Of a stretch of 64,000 bases of DNA, positions 8,543 to 17,443 are shown piece by piece. The translations under genes were made by a program, and so were the position numbers. Every line of letters begins with the position of its first letter. The first letter of the stretch is position 1. The notes below the pieces were generated by a model that worked only from the letters and a program-made list of their open reading frames with translations, was not told the DNA's origin and did no database searches. This stretch comes from Caballeronia novacaledonica (GTDB lineage Bacteria; Pseudomonadota; Gammaproteobacteria; Burkholderiales; Burkholderiaceae): contig NZ_OGTP01000005.1 of the NCBI RefSeq assembly GCF_900258035.1, forward strand, positions 243,155 through 307,154. The letters run 5' to 3'.

Positions 8543-8737
8543 CGTTTGCGCACCTTCTATGCGTGGATCGAGGCGCAACAGGAAGCGCTCTTCACCGCGC
8601 CGTTGTCGCGTCTGTTGAACGTGATTCAGTTGTCGCAGTTCGGCGCGATCGATGCGGACATCGGCTTCAGCTATGTGCCACTGTGGACGCCGTCGGAAGA
8701 GCAACTGGCCAACATGCGCAAGGTGGAAACCCGAACT
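8543..8737 (+). pseudogene. Phage portal protein remnant (DUF1073-type C-terminal part)
   Basis: The frame reads RLRTFYAWIEAQQEALF then LSRLLNVIQLSQFGAIDADI and ends PLWTPSEEQLANMRKVE. This is the C-terminal pattern of DUF1073-type portal proteins (helical segment, then acidic I-D-x-D-I, then PLW...S.EE). The N-terminal several hundred residues are absent and the frame stops soon after. The next gene remnant downstream is a tail gene, so head genes were deleted between them. Confidence 0.5.
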
Positions 8738-8785
8738 TGCGCCGGACGGTACGATGGCCCATGACGCGAGTCCCGCGAGAACGCC

Positions 8786-9490
8786 GTGTCGACGAATGCG
8801 AGCGCCACCGAGCTGCCGACTGGCACGACGGAATCAGGATCGGCAAGCCCCGGAAATACGAAGTCAGCGGCGGCGGCTTCCACGAAAATGGGCTGGTTGC
8901 GTGAGCAGGCGGCGGGCCTCGCGGCGAACCTCAACATCGAGAGCGGCCTGCGCCCCGACATCACCGGTGACAACGGTGCAGCCTACGGTATCGGCCAGTG
9001 GCATCCCGACCGGCAGGGCGAATTCAAACGCGTGTTCGGTCACGAGATCCGTGGGTCGACGCTCGAGGAGCAACTGCAGTTCGAGAATCACGAACTCACG
9101 CGCGGGCGCGAGCAGGGGCGGGACGCGCGCTTCGGCAAGCGCGATCAGCGGGTGAGGCGGGTGCGATCGTGTCGGCGAAATACGAGCGCCCTCTGCACGT
9201 CGAGGAGGAGAAGGCCAAGCGTTCGGCGGCAGCGAGCCAGTCGTATGCCTCGTTGAACCGCTCGACGGGAGGCGCGGCCGTGCCGACAGCGGCGCCGATG
9301 ATGGCCGCAGCCTATCCGGCAAGCGCCGGCGGATCGTCAGCCGTCAACAGCCACAACCGCGTGCAGACCCATATCGGCACGGTCAACGTCTATGGTACCG
9401 ATACGAGCGACGGGCACGCCGTGGTGGCCGGTGCGCGACGAGCTGAAACAGAACGGGCTGATCGCGCAGGGCGCGTGGGGCATGACCTGA
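8786..9490 (+). pseudogene. Phage tail protein with tail-lysozyme domain, frameshifted
   Basis: The first frame carries LAANLNIESGLRPDITGDNG and AAYGIGQWHPDRQGEF, the catalytic-Glu region of phage tail-tip lysozyme domains that open the cell wall during DNA injection. The frame breaks near 9110. A second frame gives AGEAGAIVSAKYERP and an Ala/Ser-rich linker to THIGTVNVYG. Near 9430 a third frame gives RDELKQNGLIAQGAWGMT and the true stop at 9490. Two frameshifts and loss of the N-terminus make it non-functional. Confidence 0.65.
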
Positions 9491-9540
9491 GTTCGCGCGA
9501 CATGCCGCAGTCTTGCCGATTCATGTAACGCGAACATCGA

Positions 9541-9675
9541 TTAATGAAACAGTGAAGTGAGCAGGCGTACCAGCGTCTCGATCATCGTCGTCGGGACTGC
9601 TTCCTGGACGGGATTGCGCGGCAGGTCAGCTTGGCGGGAGAGTGCGGCGACATCGATCAGAAAGAAGGGGCTCAT
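9541..9675 (-). CDS. Possible 44-aa protein of unknown function
   Basis: ATG at 9675 has GAGGTG about 9 bases upstream; the product is MSPFFLIDVAALSRQADL... with no recognised domain. It runs against the tail genes. Support is limited to the ribosome site and a clean frame. Confidence 0.25.
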   Translation of the reverse strand: MSPFFLIDVAALSRQADLPRNPVQEAVPTTMIETLVRLLTSLFH

Positions 9676-9723
9676 GACTGTTTCACCTCGGTTGCGTGAT
9701 TCGGTTGCGTTTCGGACAGGATT

Positions 9724-9772
9724 AATTTTGAGATGAAAGGGGTTTGGTCTCCATCGGACGTATCTCAAAATT
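9724..9772. repeat. 11-bp perfect inverted repeat
   Basis: AATTTTGAGAT at 9724-9734 and ATCTCAAAATT at 9762-9772 form a perfect inverted repeat with a 27-base spacer. The left arm with its flank (ATTAATTTTGAGATG) recurs with one T fewer at 18311-18324. It lies upstream of the intact baseplate gene. Confidence 0.5.
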
Positions 9773-9809
9773 CTTGGCCCGACGGGCTCGAATCGCCGTA
9801 GGAGGTTTT

Positions 9810-10562
9810 ATGCCGCTGATTCCGTTTCCCGACGTGCCGCCGGTGGCAGGCGTGCCGGACCTCAACCGCTTGCCGCTAGCGGTAGGTGTGCTCACCGGCG
9901 TGACTCAGGCGTTGCAGGGGCCCGACTACTTCGGATGGCTGCCGGGCGACACACCGCAATGGATCCTCTGTGACGATCAGGGAAACGCGCTCGTGACGCC
10001 CGATGCGGTGGTCGATCTCGGCTTTCGCGGCGAGCAGCGCGTTGCCTCCTATCCGGTCGAGCAGGGCGCGTTCGCCTCGTACAAGAAGGTGGCGCAGCCG
10101 CAGGAACTGACGTTGCGCCGCGACGTGTTCTTGCTCGAACTGGGGTCTCTGCTCGGGTCGCTCACGCTGGTGAACGTCACGACGCCCGACGAGACGTATC
10201 GCGGCTACAACCTGGACCGACTTGACTACCAGCGCCGCAGCTCAGCGGGTCTGTCGCTGATCGTCGCGGAAATTCACCTGACCGAAATCCGCACGAGCGC
10301 GCAGGCGTCGTATTCGAACACCGCGCAGCCGTCGGGCAACGATCCGCAAATCCAAGGGTGGGTCTGCACCGCGGCGGAGCTACCTACGCCGACCAATCGG
10401 CTCACGCCGGTGCAGCAGGCGGCAGCCAGCATGCACGCCATGTTCGCGAACGCGCAGCAGTCGGTTGAGAAGATCGAAACGACGGCAGCGACGCAACTCA
10501 CGCAGGGGTTCTCCGGCGTGGCGACCTCGCTCGAGTCCGCTGTCTCCGGCGTGTTCGCCTGA
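9810..10562 (+). CDS. Phage tail/baseplate protein, 250 aa
   Basis: ATG at 9810 follows an AGGAGG ribosome site; the upstream part of the frame is not coding. The protein starts MPLIPFPDVPPVAGVP and includes a conserved-looking beta-rich centre (RRDVFLLELGSLLGSLTLVNV, YRGYNLDRLDYQRR) and an Ala/Gln-rich helical tail. Its position directly before a baseplate-plug gene and a hub gene matches the tail-tip order of contractile-tailed Burkholderia phages. It is the only prophage structural gene in the window that looks intact. The exact role in the baseplate is not known to me. Confidence 0.6.
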   Translation: MPLIPFPDVPPVAGVPDLNRLPLAVGVLTGVTQALQGPDYFGWLPGDTPQWILCDDQGNALVTPDAVVDLGFRGEQRVASYPVEQGAFASYKKVAQPQELTLRRDVFLLELGSLLGSLTLVNVTTPDETYRGYNLDRLDYQRRSSAGLSLIVAEIHLTEIRTSAQASYSNTAQPSGNDPQIQGWVCTAAELPTPTNRLTPVQQAAASMHAMFANAQQSVEKIETTAATQLTQGFSGVATSLESAVSGVFA

Positions 10563-10563
10563 C

Positions 10564-10860
10564 ATGCCGACGATCCCGCGCTGGCAGCGACGCCGTCGCA
10601 GCGCTTGTCCGTGGCCCTCGCTCAGCAATCGTGCGGGCTTGCCGTCTATCAGAAGCGCACGGGTCTATACCTCGACTTGTATGTCGCGGGTAAGCTTGTC
10701 ATGGCGGGCGTGTTGTGCCGCAATCACGTGTATCTGGTGCACGAAACGTATCTCGCGTTCACCGGAGACCTCGCGTTCGTTGATACCGCTGGCAGTGACG
10801 ATCCGCAGTACAGCGGCCTGCGCGCGCTGGCAACTGCCGTATGTCGAGGTTAAGCCGTAA
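10564..10860 (+). pseudogene. Phage baseplate plug protein, two frameshifts
   Basis: The ATG at 10564 begins MPTIP, then the frame shifts within 15 bases. The main frame reads LSVALAQQSCGLAVYQKRTG, LYLDLYVAGKLVMAGVLCRN and FTGDLAFVDTAGSDDPQY, which is the pattern of the small baseplate-plug family. Near 10825 a second shift is needed to reach ARWQLPYVEVKP and the natural stop at 10860. The gene starts 1 base after the stop of the previous gene, as in an operon. Not functional as written. Confidence 0.65.
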
Positions 10861-10869
10861 GAGCATGCG

Positions 10870-11496
10870 ATGCCGTTCGCCAAGTGCCGCATCGACGTGA
10901 CCTTTGCGCTCGCGAAGACGACTTTCCCTAACGGTTCGCAGGTTCTCGATCTGGCGGGTCATCGTGGGCAGGTGAGTCTCGCGAACAACGGCATGAAGTT
11001 GGCAGATATGGGCGTGTTGGCGGCGCGGGGGCTGACGGGCATTGCTGTGCGCGATGATCAGGTGACGATCGCGGTGGGCAATGTTGCTAGCGGTGGCAAC
11101 GGACTCATGAACACTATCTTCGTGGGCACGATGTATTTGGCGGTCACCGACTTCAGCGGCAGTCCCGAGGTGTCGTTCGTCGTGAATTCGTCGAGCGGCT
11201 TTCTACAGCGGATTCAGGCCGCGCCGCCGAACGCCTATCCCGAGCCGCAGGACGTCGCAAGTATCATCGGCGGGCTGGCGAGACAGGCGGGTTACGCGTT
11301 CCGGAATCACGGCGTGAGCGCGAAGATTTCCGGGCAGTATCTGGCCGGCACGCTGATGGATCAAATCGGGCGCGTGGCGGGCGCGACGCAGACGCTCGTC
11401 TTGCTGGATCAAGGCATGCCGCACATCTGGCCCAACGGCGGCGCTCCGGACTTTCCGCCGGCGACGCTGTCGGCCGAGACGGGTATGCGCGGTTAG
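10870..11496 (+). CDS. Phage baseplate hub protein, probably truncated
   Basis: 208 residues from ATG 10870. The N-terminal half (RIDVTFALAKTTFPNGSQVL, VSLANNGMKLADMGVL) and the centre (YPEPQDVASIIGGLARQAGY) resemble the hub proteins that follow the plug gene in contractile-tail phages. The product ends at ATLSAETGMRG, where relatives continue into a C-terminal domain, so a nonsense or frameshift mutation at about 11490 likely shortened it. It belongs to the same decayed tail operon. Confidence 0.5.
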   Translation: MPFAKCRIDVTFALAKTTFPNGSQVLDLAGHRGQVSLANNGMKLADMGVLAARGLTGIAVRDDQVTIAVGNVASGGNGLMNTIFVGTMYLAVTDFSGSPEVSFVVNSSSGFLQRIQAAPPNAYPEPQDVASIIGGLARQAGYAFRNHGVSAKISGQYLAGTLMDQIGRVAGATQTLVLLDQGMPHIWPNGGAPDFPPATLSAETGMRG

Positions 11497-12017
11497 CGAC
11501 TTCTCCTGATGTCGGCACATGCATGTCGAGCGATGTCCGACTTGCTGCGCGGCGCTTCCACGCCATTCCATGGCCTCATGGCAGCGACCTCCGAATTCGT
11601 CATCAGGCTGCATTCGTTCTGAATGTGACATGGGGCGCGCCTGTGAAGAGCATGACGACCAGCGAAAACCTGTGCGGGCGATACCGTGGTATCGGGTCGG
11701 CTGATAGCCATAATCGCCGAGAGGCCACTAGCCAGATTTTTGGGGCGACTCGCGAGGACGTTCGAGTCGTGCGTTTAGTCTAATTCGCGCCACATGCGGC
11801 GGCACGTCGCAGGGTTTTCCCGCGAAGATTCCTATACTTGAAGTCAGAGACAGGTCGCTAAGGCCCACACCAAGCGACTATTCGGGCTGTTCGCGCATTG
11901 CTCGACCACAGACGATAATTTTCCGGGCCAACCGCACTGGCTCAAAGCAAAGTGGCGCACATTGCCAACTGATTAGGCATGCTACTGATTATCAAATCTA
12001 AATCACGGAGATTGCTC
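11497..12017. other. Prophage edge without a supported gene
   Basis: No protein-like frame continues the hub gene convincingly. Base composition falls toward AT around 11800-12000. This is probably the decayed right end of the prophage plus the promoter of the DUF3562 gene. Confidence 0.5.
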
Positions 12018-12221
12018 ATGAAAAAGAATGATGTATCGATGATTGTGCACGAGATCGCGCTTGCGACAAATCACTCGGAAGAGTTGGTCGCGGACTTGTA
12101 CACGGCTGTTGCTATGGATATGAAGCGTGACGCTCGAATTATGGATTTCGTTCCGTTGCTCGCGGCGAGACGCGTACGCGAAGACCTAAAGGCGCGTCCA
12201 TCTGCAAAGCAGGGATGTTGA
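12018..12221 (+). CDS. DUF3562 family small protein
   Basis: 67 residues from ATG 12018 (MKKNDVSMIVHEIALATNHS), with GGAG 9 bases upstream; the ATG at 11979 lacks a ribosome site. The sequence VADLYTAVAMDMKRDARIMDFVPLLAARRVREDL matches the helical pattern of DUF3562, a family of short Burkholderiales proteins of unknown role. No membrane segment. It stands alone between the prophage remnant and an IS remnant. Confidence 0.7.
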   Translation: MKKNDVSMIVHEIALATNHSEELVADLYTAVAMDMKRDARIMDFVPLLAARRVREDLKARPSAKQGC

Positions 12222-12422
12222 CGTGCAGGGTGCGGGTGACTCCGCATCGCGGCCGCGTAGGTCGATTGCTATGCGGTTGCTTTACCTAAAATCCTTCCCA
12301 TAAATGACGCACGAAGTCGCTTCAATTGATTAACAGGCCGTTGAAATACCCTCTTCGCGGGTCATCCTTGCGCAAGGGAGAAACGTTGATTTAAAGAATC
12401 GAACGACACAGAGACGGAAGCG

Positions 12423-13357
12423 ATGCGCGGCCCCGACAGCTACACTGAATCGATGTTCACGATGTCCAGACTGGACGATTTCGTTCCGGCCAATCATCCG
12501 CTGCGACCGATTCGCCTGTGGCTGAACGAGGCGCTCACGCGCATGGACGAGGTGTTTTCGCGCATGTACGAGAGCGAGGCCAAGGGCGGTCGCCCGAGCA
12601 TCGCGCCGGAGAAACTGATACGCGCGCTGTTGTTGCAGGTGCTGTATTCGATTCGCAGCGAACGCATGCTGATGGAGCAAATCTCCTACAACATGCTGTT
12701 TCGATGGTTCGTCGGACTGGCGATGGACGATGCGGTCTGGGACCACTCCACCTTCAGCAAGAACCGCGACCGGCTGATGGTCCACGATGTCATGGTCAGC
12801 TTGTTCAACGAGACTGTCGAGACGGCTCGCGTCGAGGTCACCTGTCGGGCGAGCACTTTAGCGTCGACGGCACACTCATTCAGGCGTGGGCGGGACACAA
12901 GAGCTTCATGCCCAAGACAAAGTCGGATGACGATTCGCCGCCTGAGGGCGGAGGCGGCTCGCAGGAGAACTGGCGCGGCGAGAAGCGCAGCAACGATACG
13001 CATGAATCCAGCACGGACACTCAAGCGCGCCTGTTTCGCAAGAGTCGTGGCACGGGCGCGCTGCTTTGTTACATGGGTCACGTGCTGACCGATAATCGGC
13101 ATGGTCTCGTGGTGAACGCACAAGTCACGCAGGCCAACGGCACGGCCGAACGGGATGCGGCCGCGGAAATGCTTGCGGATGCTGCGCGATTTGCCGGTAC
13201 GACTATAACGGTCGGTGCCGACAAGAACTACGATACGGCCGGATTCGTGGCGACGTGCCGCGAGAACAACGTGACACCGCACGTGGCGCAAAACGATGCA
13301 CGCGCGGTGACCCTGCCTCGTTTCCACGTACAGCAAATCATGCAGCGATCAATCTAG
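12423..13357 (+). pseudogene. IS5-type DDE transposase, frameshifted and 3'-truncated
   Basis: The first frame (from ATG 12423) carries the N-terminal DUF772-like region (LDDFVPANHPLRPIRLWL, MLMEQISYNMLFRWFVGL). Near 12840 the frame shifts and continues as SGEHFSVDGTLIQAWAGHKS with the first catalytic Asp, and later GADKNYDT with the second. The final Glu region is missing: after HVAQNDAR at about 13308 the frame runs into unrelated sequence and stops at 13357. The element abuts an IS3 fragment, so a second insertion or deletion removed its 3' end. Confidence 0.8.
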
Positions 13358-13620
13358 CCTCGCAGTCGATTGGAGTGCAGAAATCGATAGAGGTGTGCAG
13401 GCGTTCCCGATTGTAGTAGCCCTCGACCCAGTCGACGATATCCAGACGGGCCTGAGCGCGCGTTTCGTAGTGAACCTGATAAATCCTCTCGACCTTAAGC
13501 GTTTTGAAGAAGCTTTCCATCGGCGCGTTGTCCCATGCGTTAGCGCGACGGCTCATCGAAACGTTCCGGGCCTGCACGAACCAGTCTCGATATTCACTGT
13601 CGCTTTCTACCGAGAACGCC
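13338..13620 (-). pseudogene. IS3-family orfB C-terminal fragment
   Basis: The reverse strand reads SMSRRANAWDNAPMESFFKT, LKVERIYQVHYETRAQA and GYYNRERLHTSIDF. This is the end of an IS3 orfB (rve) transposase including the last catalytic Glu (PMESFF) and the terminal YN.R.H motif. The N-terminal two thirds, including the first two Asp residues, are gone; upstream sequence in the same frame is not protein-like. The fragment meets the IS5-type remnant at about 13310-13340. Confidence 0.75.
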
Positions 13621-14046
13621 TTCGCAGCGTTGATGAAATCGGCCTGATTGCAGACCTTCACGCAGAAAGCCGCACTATTCGCACAGTTCGACGATGCCGC
13701 TCTGTACCCTGCCGTCAGTCGCCGCCAGAATTTGGCACGGATACGCTCGACCGACGAAATCGCCATCGCTGATTTTTTCCGACTCGGCCAGCGCATTGCC
13801 GAAGGCAAGAATTTCGGCACGCGATGCCGTGTCGAAATTCTCCGGGGAATCGATTGGTCGGGACCAAACCGTCCGGCCACCGAATGCAACCACGGAAGGC
13901 CCGGAAGCACACGAAAACGTGCCGGCCGTCGCTAGCAGTGAGCCCAGCGGACTCAGGACGCCGCAGCGTCATGCCGATACTGCGGACGCTAACGAGCGAT
14001 CAGGAAGCGCGACTCGTATCGGACCGCAGGGTGCTATTCCAAACTA

Positions 14047-15720
14047 TCAAGCCTGCCCGTCGCGGAGTTCGCGTCGCAGGATCTTGCCAATATTGCTCTT
14101 GGGCAGCGCCTCGCGGAACTCGACGAGCTTTGGGCGCTTGTAGCCGGTGAGTCTGTCCTTGCACCAGTCGAACAGATCGGTCTCACGCAACGCGGAATCT
14201 CTGCGGACGACGAAAATTTTCACGGCCTCGCCGGAGTGGCGATCGGGGACGCCTACCGCCGCCACTTCGAACACGCCCGGATGCCCGGCCACCACATCTT
14301 CGATCTCGTTCGGATAGACGTTGAAGCCTGAGACGAGAATCATGTCCTTCTTGCGATCGACGATCTTCAGAAGGCCGCTTTCGTCCATCACGGCGATATC
14401 ACCTGACTTGAAGAAACCGTCCGATGTCATGACCTTGGCGGTTTCTTCCGTATGTTTCCAGTAGCCTGCCATCACCTGTGGGCCGCGAATACACAGTTCG
14501 CCGGGTCGGCCGAACCCGAGTTCATTGCCGTCGTCATCGCGGATCGACACTTCGGTCGAGGGCAACGGCAGGCCGATCGCGCCGCTGTATGCCGTCGAAA
14601 CCGGGGAATTACAGATTACGCACGCCGACGTCTCCGTGAGCCCGTAGCCTTCGATAATCGGCACCCCCGTCTTTTCGAACCAGCGCTTCGCCACGGCTTC
14701 TTGCACCGTCATGCCGCCGCCGACGACCGCGAACAACTGCGAGAAGTCGAGCTTGTCGAAATCCGGATGATCCAGCATCGCGTTGTAAAGCGTGTTCACG
14801 GCGGGAAACATGGTGATGCGGTAGCCGCGCAGCGAATCGATCATGCCGCCCAGATCGCGCGGGTTAGGGATCAACACGGTCAAGCCGCCGGTGTGGATGG
14901 TCAGCAGCGCGCAGACGGTGAGCGCGAACACGTGATAGAGCGGCAAGGCTCCGACCGTGGTCAGTTGCGCGATATCGGCGCGCTGTGCACGCGCCGGTTC
15001 GAGCCACGCCTGCGTCTGCAGCAGGTTGGCGATCAGATTGCGATGCAGCAGCATTGCGCCTTTGGACACACCGGTCGTTCCGCCCGTGTACTGGAGGAAC
15101 GCGAGATCGTCGGGACTCGCATTGCCGCGCGTGAACGGCAATCGTGCGCCCTTGGCGAGTGCAGTCCTGAACGTCGTGTGGCCGGGCAGATGCCAGGCGG
15201 GCACCATCTTCTTCACCCGCCGAACCATGAAGTTCACCAGGAGCCCTTTCGGGCCGAGCAAGTCGCCCATCGATGCAACCACCACATGCCTGATCGACGT
15301 ATTCGCCACGACGGCCTGCACTGTAGCCGCGAAGTTTTCGAGCACGATGATGACTTCGGCTCCGCTGTCCTTGAGCTGGTGCTCCAGTTCGCGCGGCGTA
15401 TAGAGCGGGTTCACATTCACGACCACGTAGCCGGCGCGCAGGATCGCCACGAGCGCGACCGGGTATTGCAGCACATTGGGCATCATGATCGCGACACGCG
15501 TGCCCCGCGCGAGACCCTTCGATTGAAGCCACGCAGCAAGCCGCTGCGAGAGCTGATCCAGTTGCGCATAGCTGATCGACTTGCCCATGCACGCGAACGC
15601 GGGCCTCGCGCCGTGCTTGCAAAAACTCGCTTCGAACAACTCGGCGATCGAGCCGTTGCGGTTCATGTCGATTTCCGCTGGCACGCCGGGCGGGTAGGAA
15701 TCAAGCCAGATCTTGTTCAT
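14047..15720 (-). CDS. fadD: Long-chain fatty acid--CoA ligase
   Basis: 557 residues from ATG 15720, the usual FadD length. It activates fatty acids to acyl-CoA through an acyl-adenylate. The P-loop YTGGTTGVSK is at residues 211-220, YGLTETS near 356, and the C-terminal GDIAVMDE ... DRKKDMILVSGFNVYP hinge region at about 430-465. The end LPKSNIGKILRREL carries the terminal lysine motif. It lies 170 bp downstream of the phospholipid operon in the same direction, so it may be co-transcribed and feed acyl-CoA to PlsC, though FadD also serves beta-oxidation. Confidence 0.9.
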   Translation of the reverse strand: MNKIWLDSYPPGVPAEIDMNRNGSIAELFEASFCKHGARPAFACMGKSISYAQLDQLSQRLAAWLQSKGLARGTRVAIMMPNVLQYPVALVAILRAGYVVVNVNPLYTPRELEHQLKDSGAEVIIVLENFAATVQAVVANTSIRHVVVASMGDLLGPKGLLVNFMVRRVKKMVPAWHLPGHTTFRTALAKGARLPFTRGNASPDDLAFLQYTGGTTGVSKGAMLLHRNLIANLLQTQAWLEPARAQRADIAQLTTVGALPLYHVFALTVCALLTIHTGGLTVLIPNPRDLGGMIDSLRGYRITMFPAVNTLYNAMLDHPDFDKLDFSQLFAVVGGGMTVQEAVAKRWFEKTGVPIIEGYGLTETSACVICNSPVSTAYSGAIGLPLPSTEVSIRDDDGNELGFGRPGELCIRGPQVMAGYWKHTEETAKVMTSDGFFKSGDIAVMDESGLLKIVDRKKDMILVSGFNVYPNEIEDVVAGHPGVFEVAAVGVPDRHSGEAVKIFVVRRDSALRETDLFDWCKDRLTGYKRPKLVEFREALPKSNIGKILRRELRDGQA

Positions 15721-15893
15721 GCTCTTAATGGATGCTTCGGTCTTCGCGTCGCGGGAGATTCGAGGACTTCAGAGTTGTGGACCGAAGCATATGAACAGTG
15801 GAATAAGGAAACGAAGTGCTACGCAATACCGCCTTGAGTATCACTTTTTAAGACTTCTTCGAGCGGCGAATCTCGCGAATGCGTTGCCCATCG

Positions 15894-16823
15894 TCAAGTG
15901 AAAAAGTAGCGTGTGAGATGAAAGAAGACCGGTGCGGCAAAGCAGATCGAATCGACGCGATCGAGCATGCCGCCATGGCCCGCGATCATGATGCCCCAGT
16001 CCTTCGCGCCCATCGACCGTTTGACGGCGGAGAGCACGAGGCCGCAGATGAAGGCGCCAGTCACCGTGACCGCCGACATCAACGCAGCCTGCCAGAGATT
16101 GAACGGCGTGAGACCATGGAGCAGCGTGCCGAGGCCGATGGCGAGCGCGCCGCCGCCGATCAGGCCTTCCCATGTCTTGGAAGGACTCACGAGCGGAGAG
16201 AGCTTGCGCTTGCCCCACAGCTTGCCGCAGACATACTGGAACACATCGCTCGACTGCACGACCAGAAGGAAGAACAGCAACAGCGGCCCGTTGTTGCCAA
16301 AGTAGTGAGGCAAGGGCAGAAGCAGAAGAGCCGGCGCGTAGCTCAACGAATACACGCATACCATCAGCGCCCATTGGATTCTGGCGTTACGCTCCAGAAA
16401 ATTCGTCGTATCCTGCGCGAACGCGCTGGCCGCCGGGAGCACGAAGAACATGTACACCGGCATGAAGATGGAGAAAAGGCCATACCAGTGAATCGCGACC
16501 AGCAGGTACTGAACGGGCAATGCGACGTACCAGGCGAGCACGAGCGGCCAGTAGTCGGCCGCCCTGGTCGGCGTGAGCGTGATGAATTCGCGCAGTGCGA
16601 AGAACGAGCAGATGAAGAACAGGAACAGGGTCGCGTAAGGGCCGAGCCAGAGCGCGACGGTGACCACGGCGATCATGACCCACCACGCCGAGATGCGCTG
16701 GTTCATGTTGACGATCGTCGTGTTCTGCGCGCCGTACTTCACGCGCAGCACGGCTCCCGCAATCGTGAAGAGACAGAGCAGGGCGAGTACGCCCACGATG
16801 GTGATCCAGAATACGTGCGGCAT
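15894..16823 (-). CDS. Phosphatidate cytidylyltransferase family protein
   Basis: 309 residues with about eight membrane helices. The C-terminal signature (SAVKRSMGAKDWG ... GHGGMLDRVDS, about residues 265-295) is the CDP-diglyceride synthase motif. CdsA makes CDP-diacylglycerol from phosphatidate and CTP. The chromosomal cdsA of this group normally lies with bamA/dxr/lpx genes, so this copy is a paralogue in a dedicated phospholipid operon. It begins 2 bases after the stop of the plsC-like gene. The enzyme class is firm; the exact substrate is not certain. Confidence 0.85.
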   Translation of the reverse strand: MPHVFWITIVGVLALLCLFTIAGAVLRVKYGAQNTTIVNMNQRISAWWVMIAVVTVALWLGPYATLFLFFICSFFALREFITLTPTRAADYWPLVLAWYVALPVQYLLVAIHWYGLFSIFMPVYMFFVLPAASAFAQDTTNFLERNARIQWALMVCVYSLSYAPALLLLPLPHYFGNNGPLLLFFLLVVQSSDVFQYVCGKLWGKRKLSPLVSPSKTWEGLIGGGALAIGLGTLLHGLTPFNLWQAALMSAVTVTGAFICGLVLSAVKRSMGAKDWGIMIAGHGGMLDRVDSICFAAPVFFHLTRYFFT

Positions 16824-16825
16824 GG

Positions 16826-17443
16826 CTAGCTCCTTACCGGGTCTTTGACCTTGATGACCGCGTCGCGCGCCATCGCGAGGAATTCGTCCTTGTCGAACGC
16901 TGCCGCCCCCGGCACGGCGTCTCCGAAGGACACCTGACAGTTGAATGGCACCGGAAGCAGCTTGCCCTTGGGCATCGCGCGGACCAGATCGGCGAGATAC
17001 ACGGGAATCAGTTGCACGTCGGGGAATTCGCGCGAGAGCCAGTAAAGACCGCTCCTGAACGGGGCGATCTCGCCGGTCTCGCTGCGAGTACCCTCCGGAA
17101 AGAGAATGATCGACCAGCCGGACGCGAGTGCGTCGCGTACGAGCTGAAGCGGGTCTTCGCCTTCGGTGCGCTGGCGTGTCACGTAGACGACGCCCAGCAC
17201 GCGCTTTGCAATGAAACGCCGTACAGGCGTGGCCTCCCAGTAGTCGCGCGCCGCCGCGGGGCGCACGCTTGCGCGCACATCCGGCGGCAGCGCCGTCAGA
17301 ATGGCGAGCGTATCGACGTGGCTCGTATGGTTGGCGAAGTAGATCGTCTGTCGCGCTGACGGCGGCACGCTCGCGAAGCGGCCGCGCGCGCCCACCACGA
17401 GACGCACGACGCCAAGCAGTCCGCGCTGCATCACGTTACGCAT
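16826..17443 (-). CDS. 1-acyl-sn-glycerol-3-phosphate acyltransferase family
   Basis: 205 residues, the short form of the PlsC family. The catalytic H-x4-D is NHTSHVD at residues 38-44, and the substrate-binding FPEGTR is at 115-120. It acylates lysophosphatidate or a related lysolipid at the inner membrane. The gene overlaps the upstream CDP-alcohol phosphatidyltransferase gene by 8 bases and is followed after 2 bases by the cdsA-like gene, a sign of translational coupling. Confidence 0.85.
   Translation of the reverse strand: MRNVMQRGLLGVVRLVVGARGRFASVPPSARQTIYFANHTSHVDTLAILTALPPDVRASVRPAAARDYWEATPVRRFIAKRVLGVVYVTRQRTEGEDPLQLVRDALASGWSIILFPEGTRSETGEIAPFRSGLYWLSREFPDVQLIPVYLADLVRAMPKGKLLPVPFNCQVSFGDAVPGAAAFDKDEFLAMARDAVIKVKDPVRS

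Noticed and set aside
11523..11783. A + frame after the hub gene that might be its missing C-terminus
   Set aside because: The sequence does not resemble hub C-terminal domains well enough to claim a frameshifted continuation.
13675..13893. A 72-codon reverse frame before the IS3 fragment
   Set aside because: Some protein-like composition but no recognised family or ribosome site; left unassigned.
14452..15837. A 461-codon + strand frame
   Set aside because: Antisense to fadD and without any recognisable domain.
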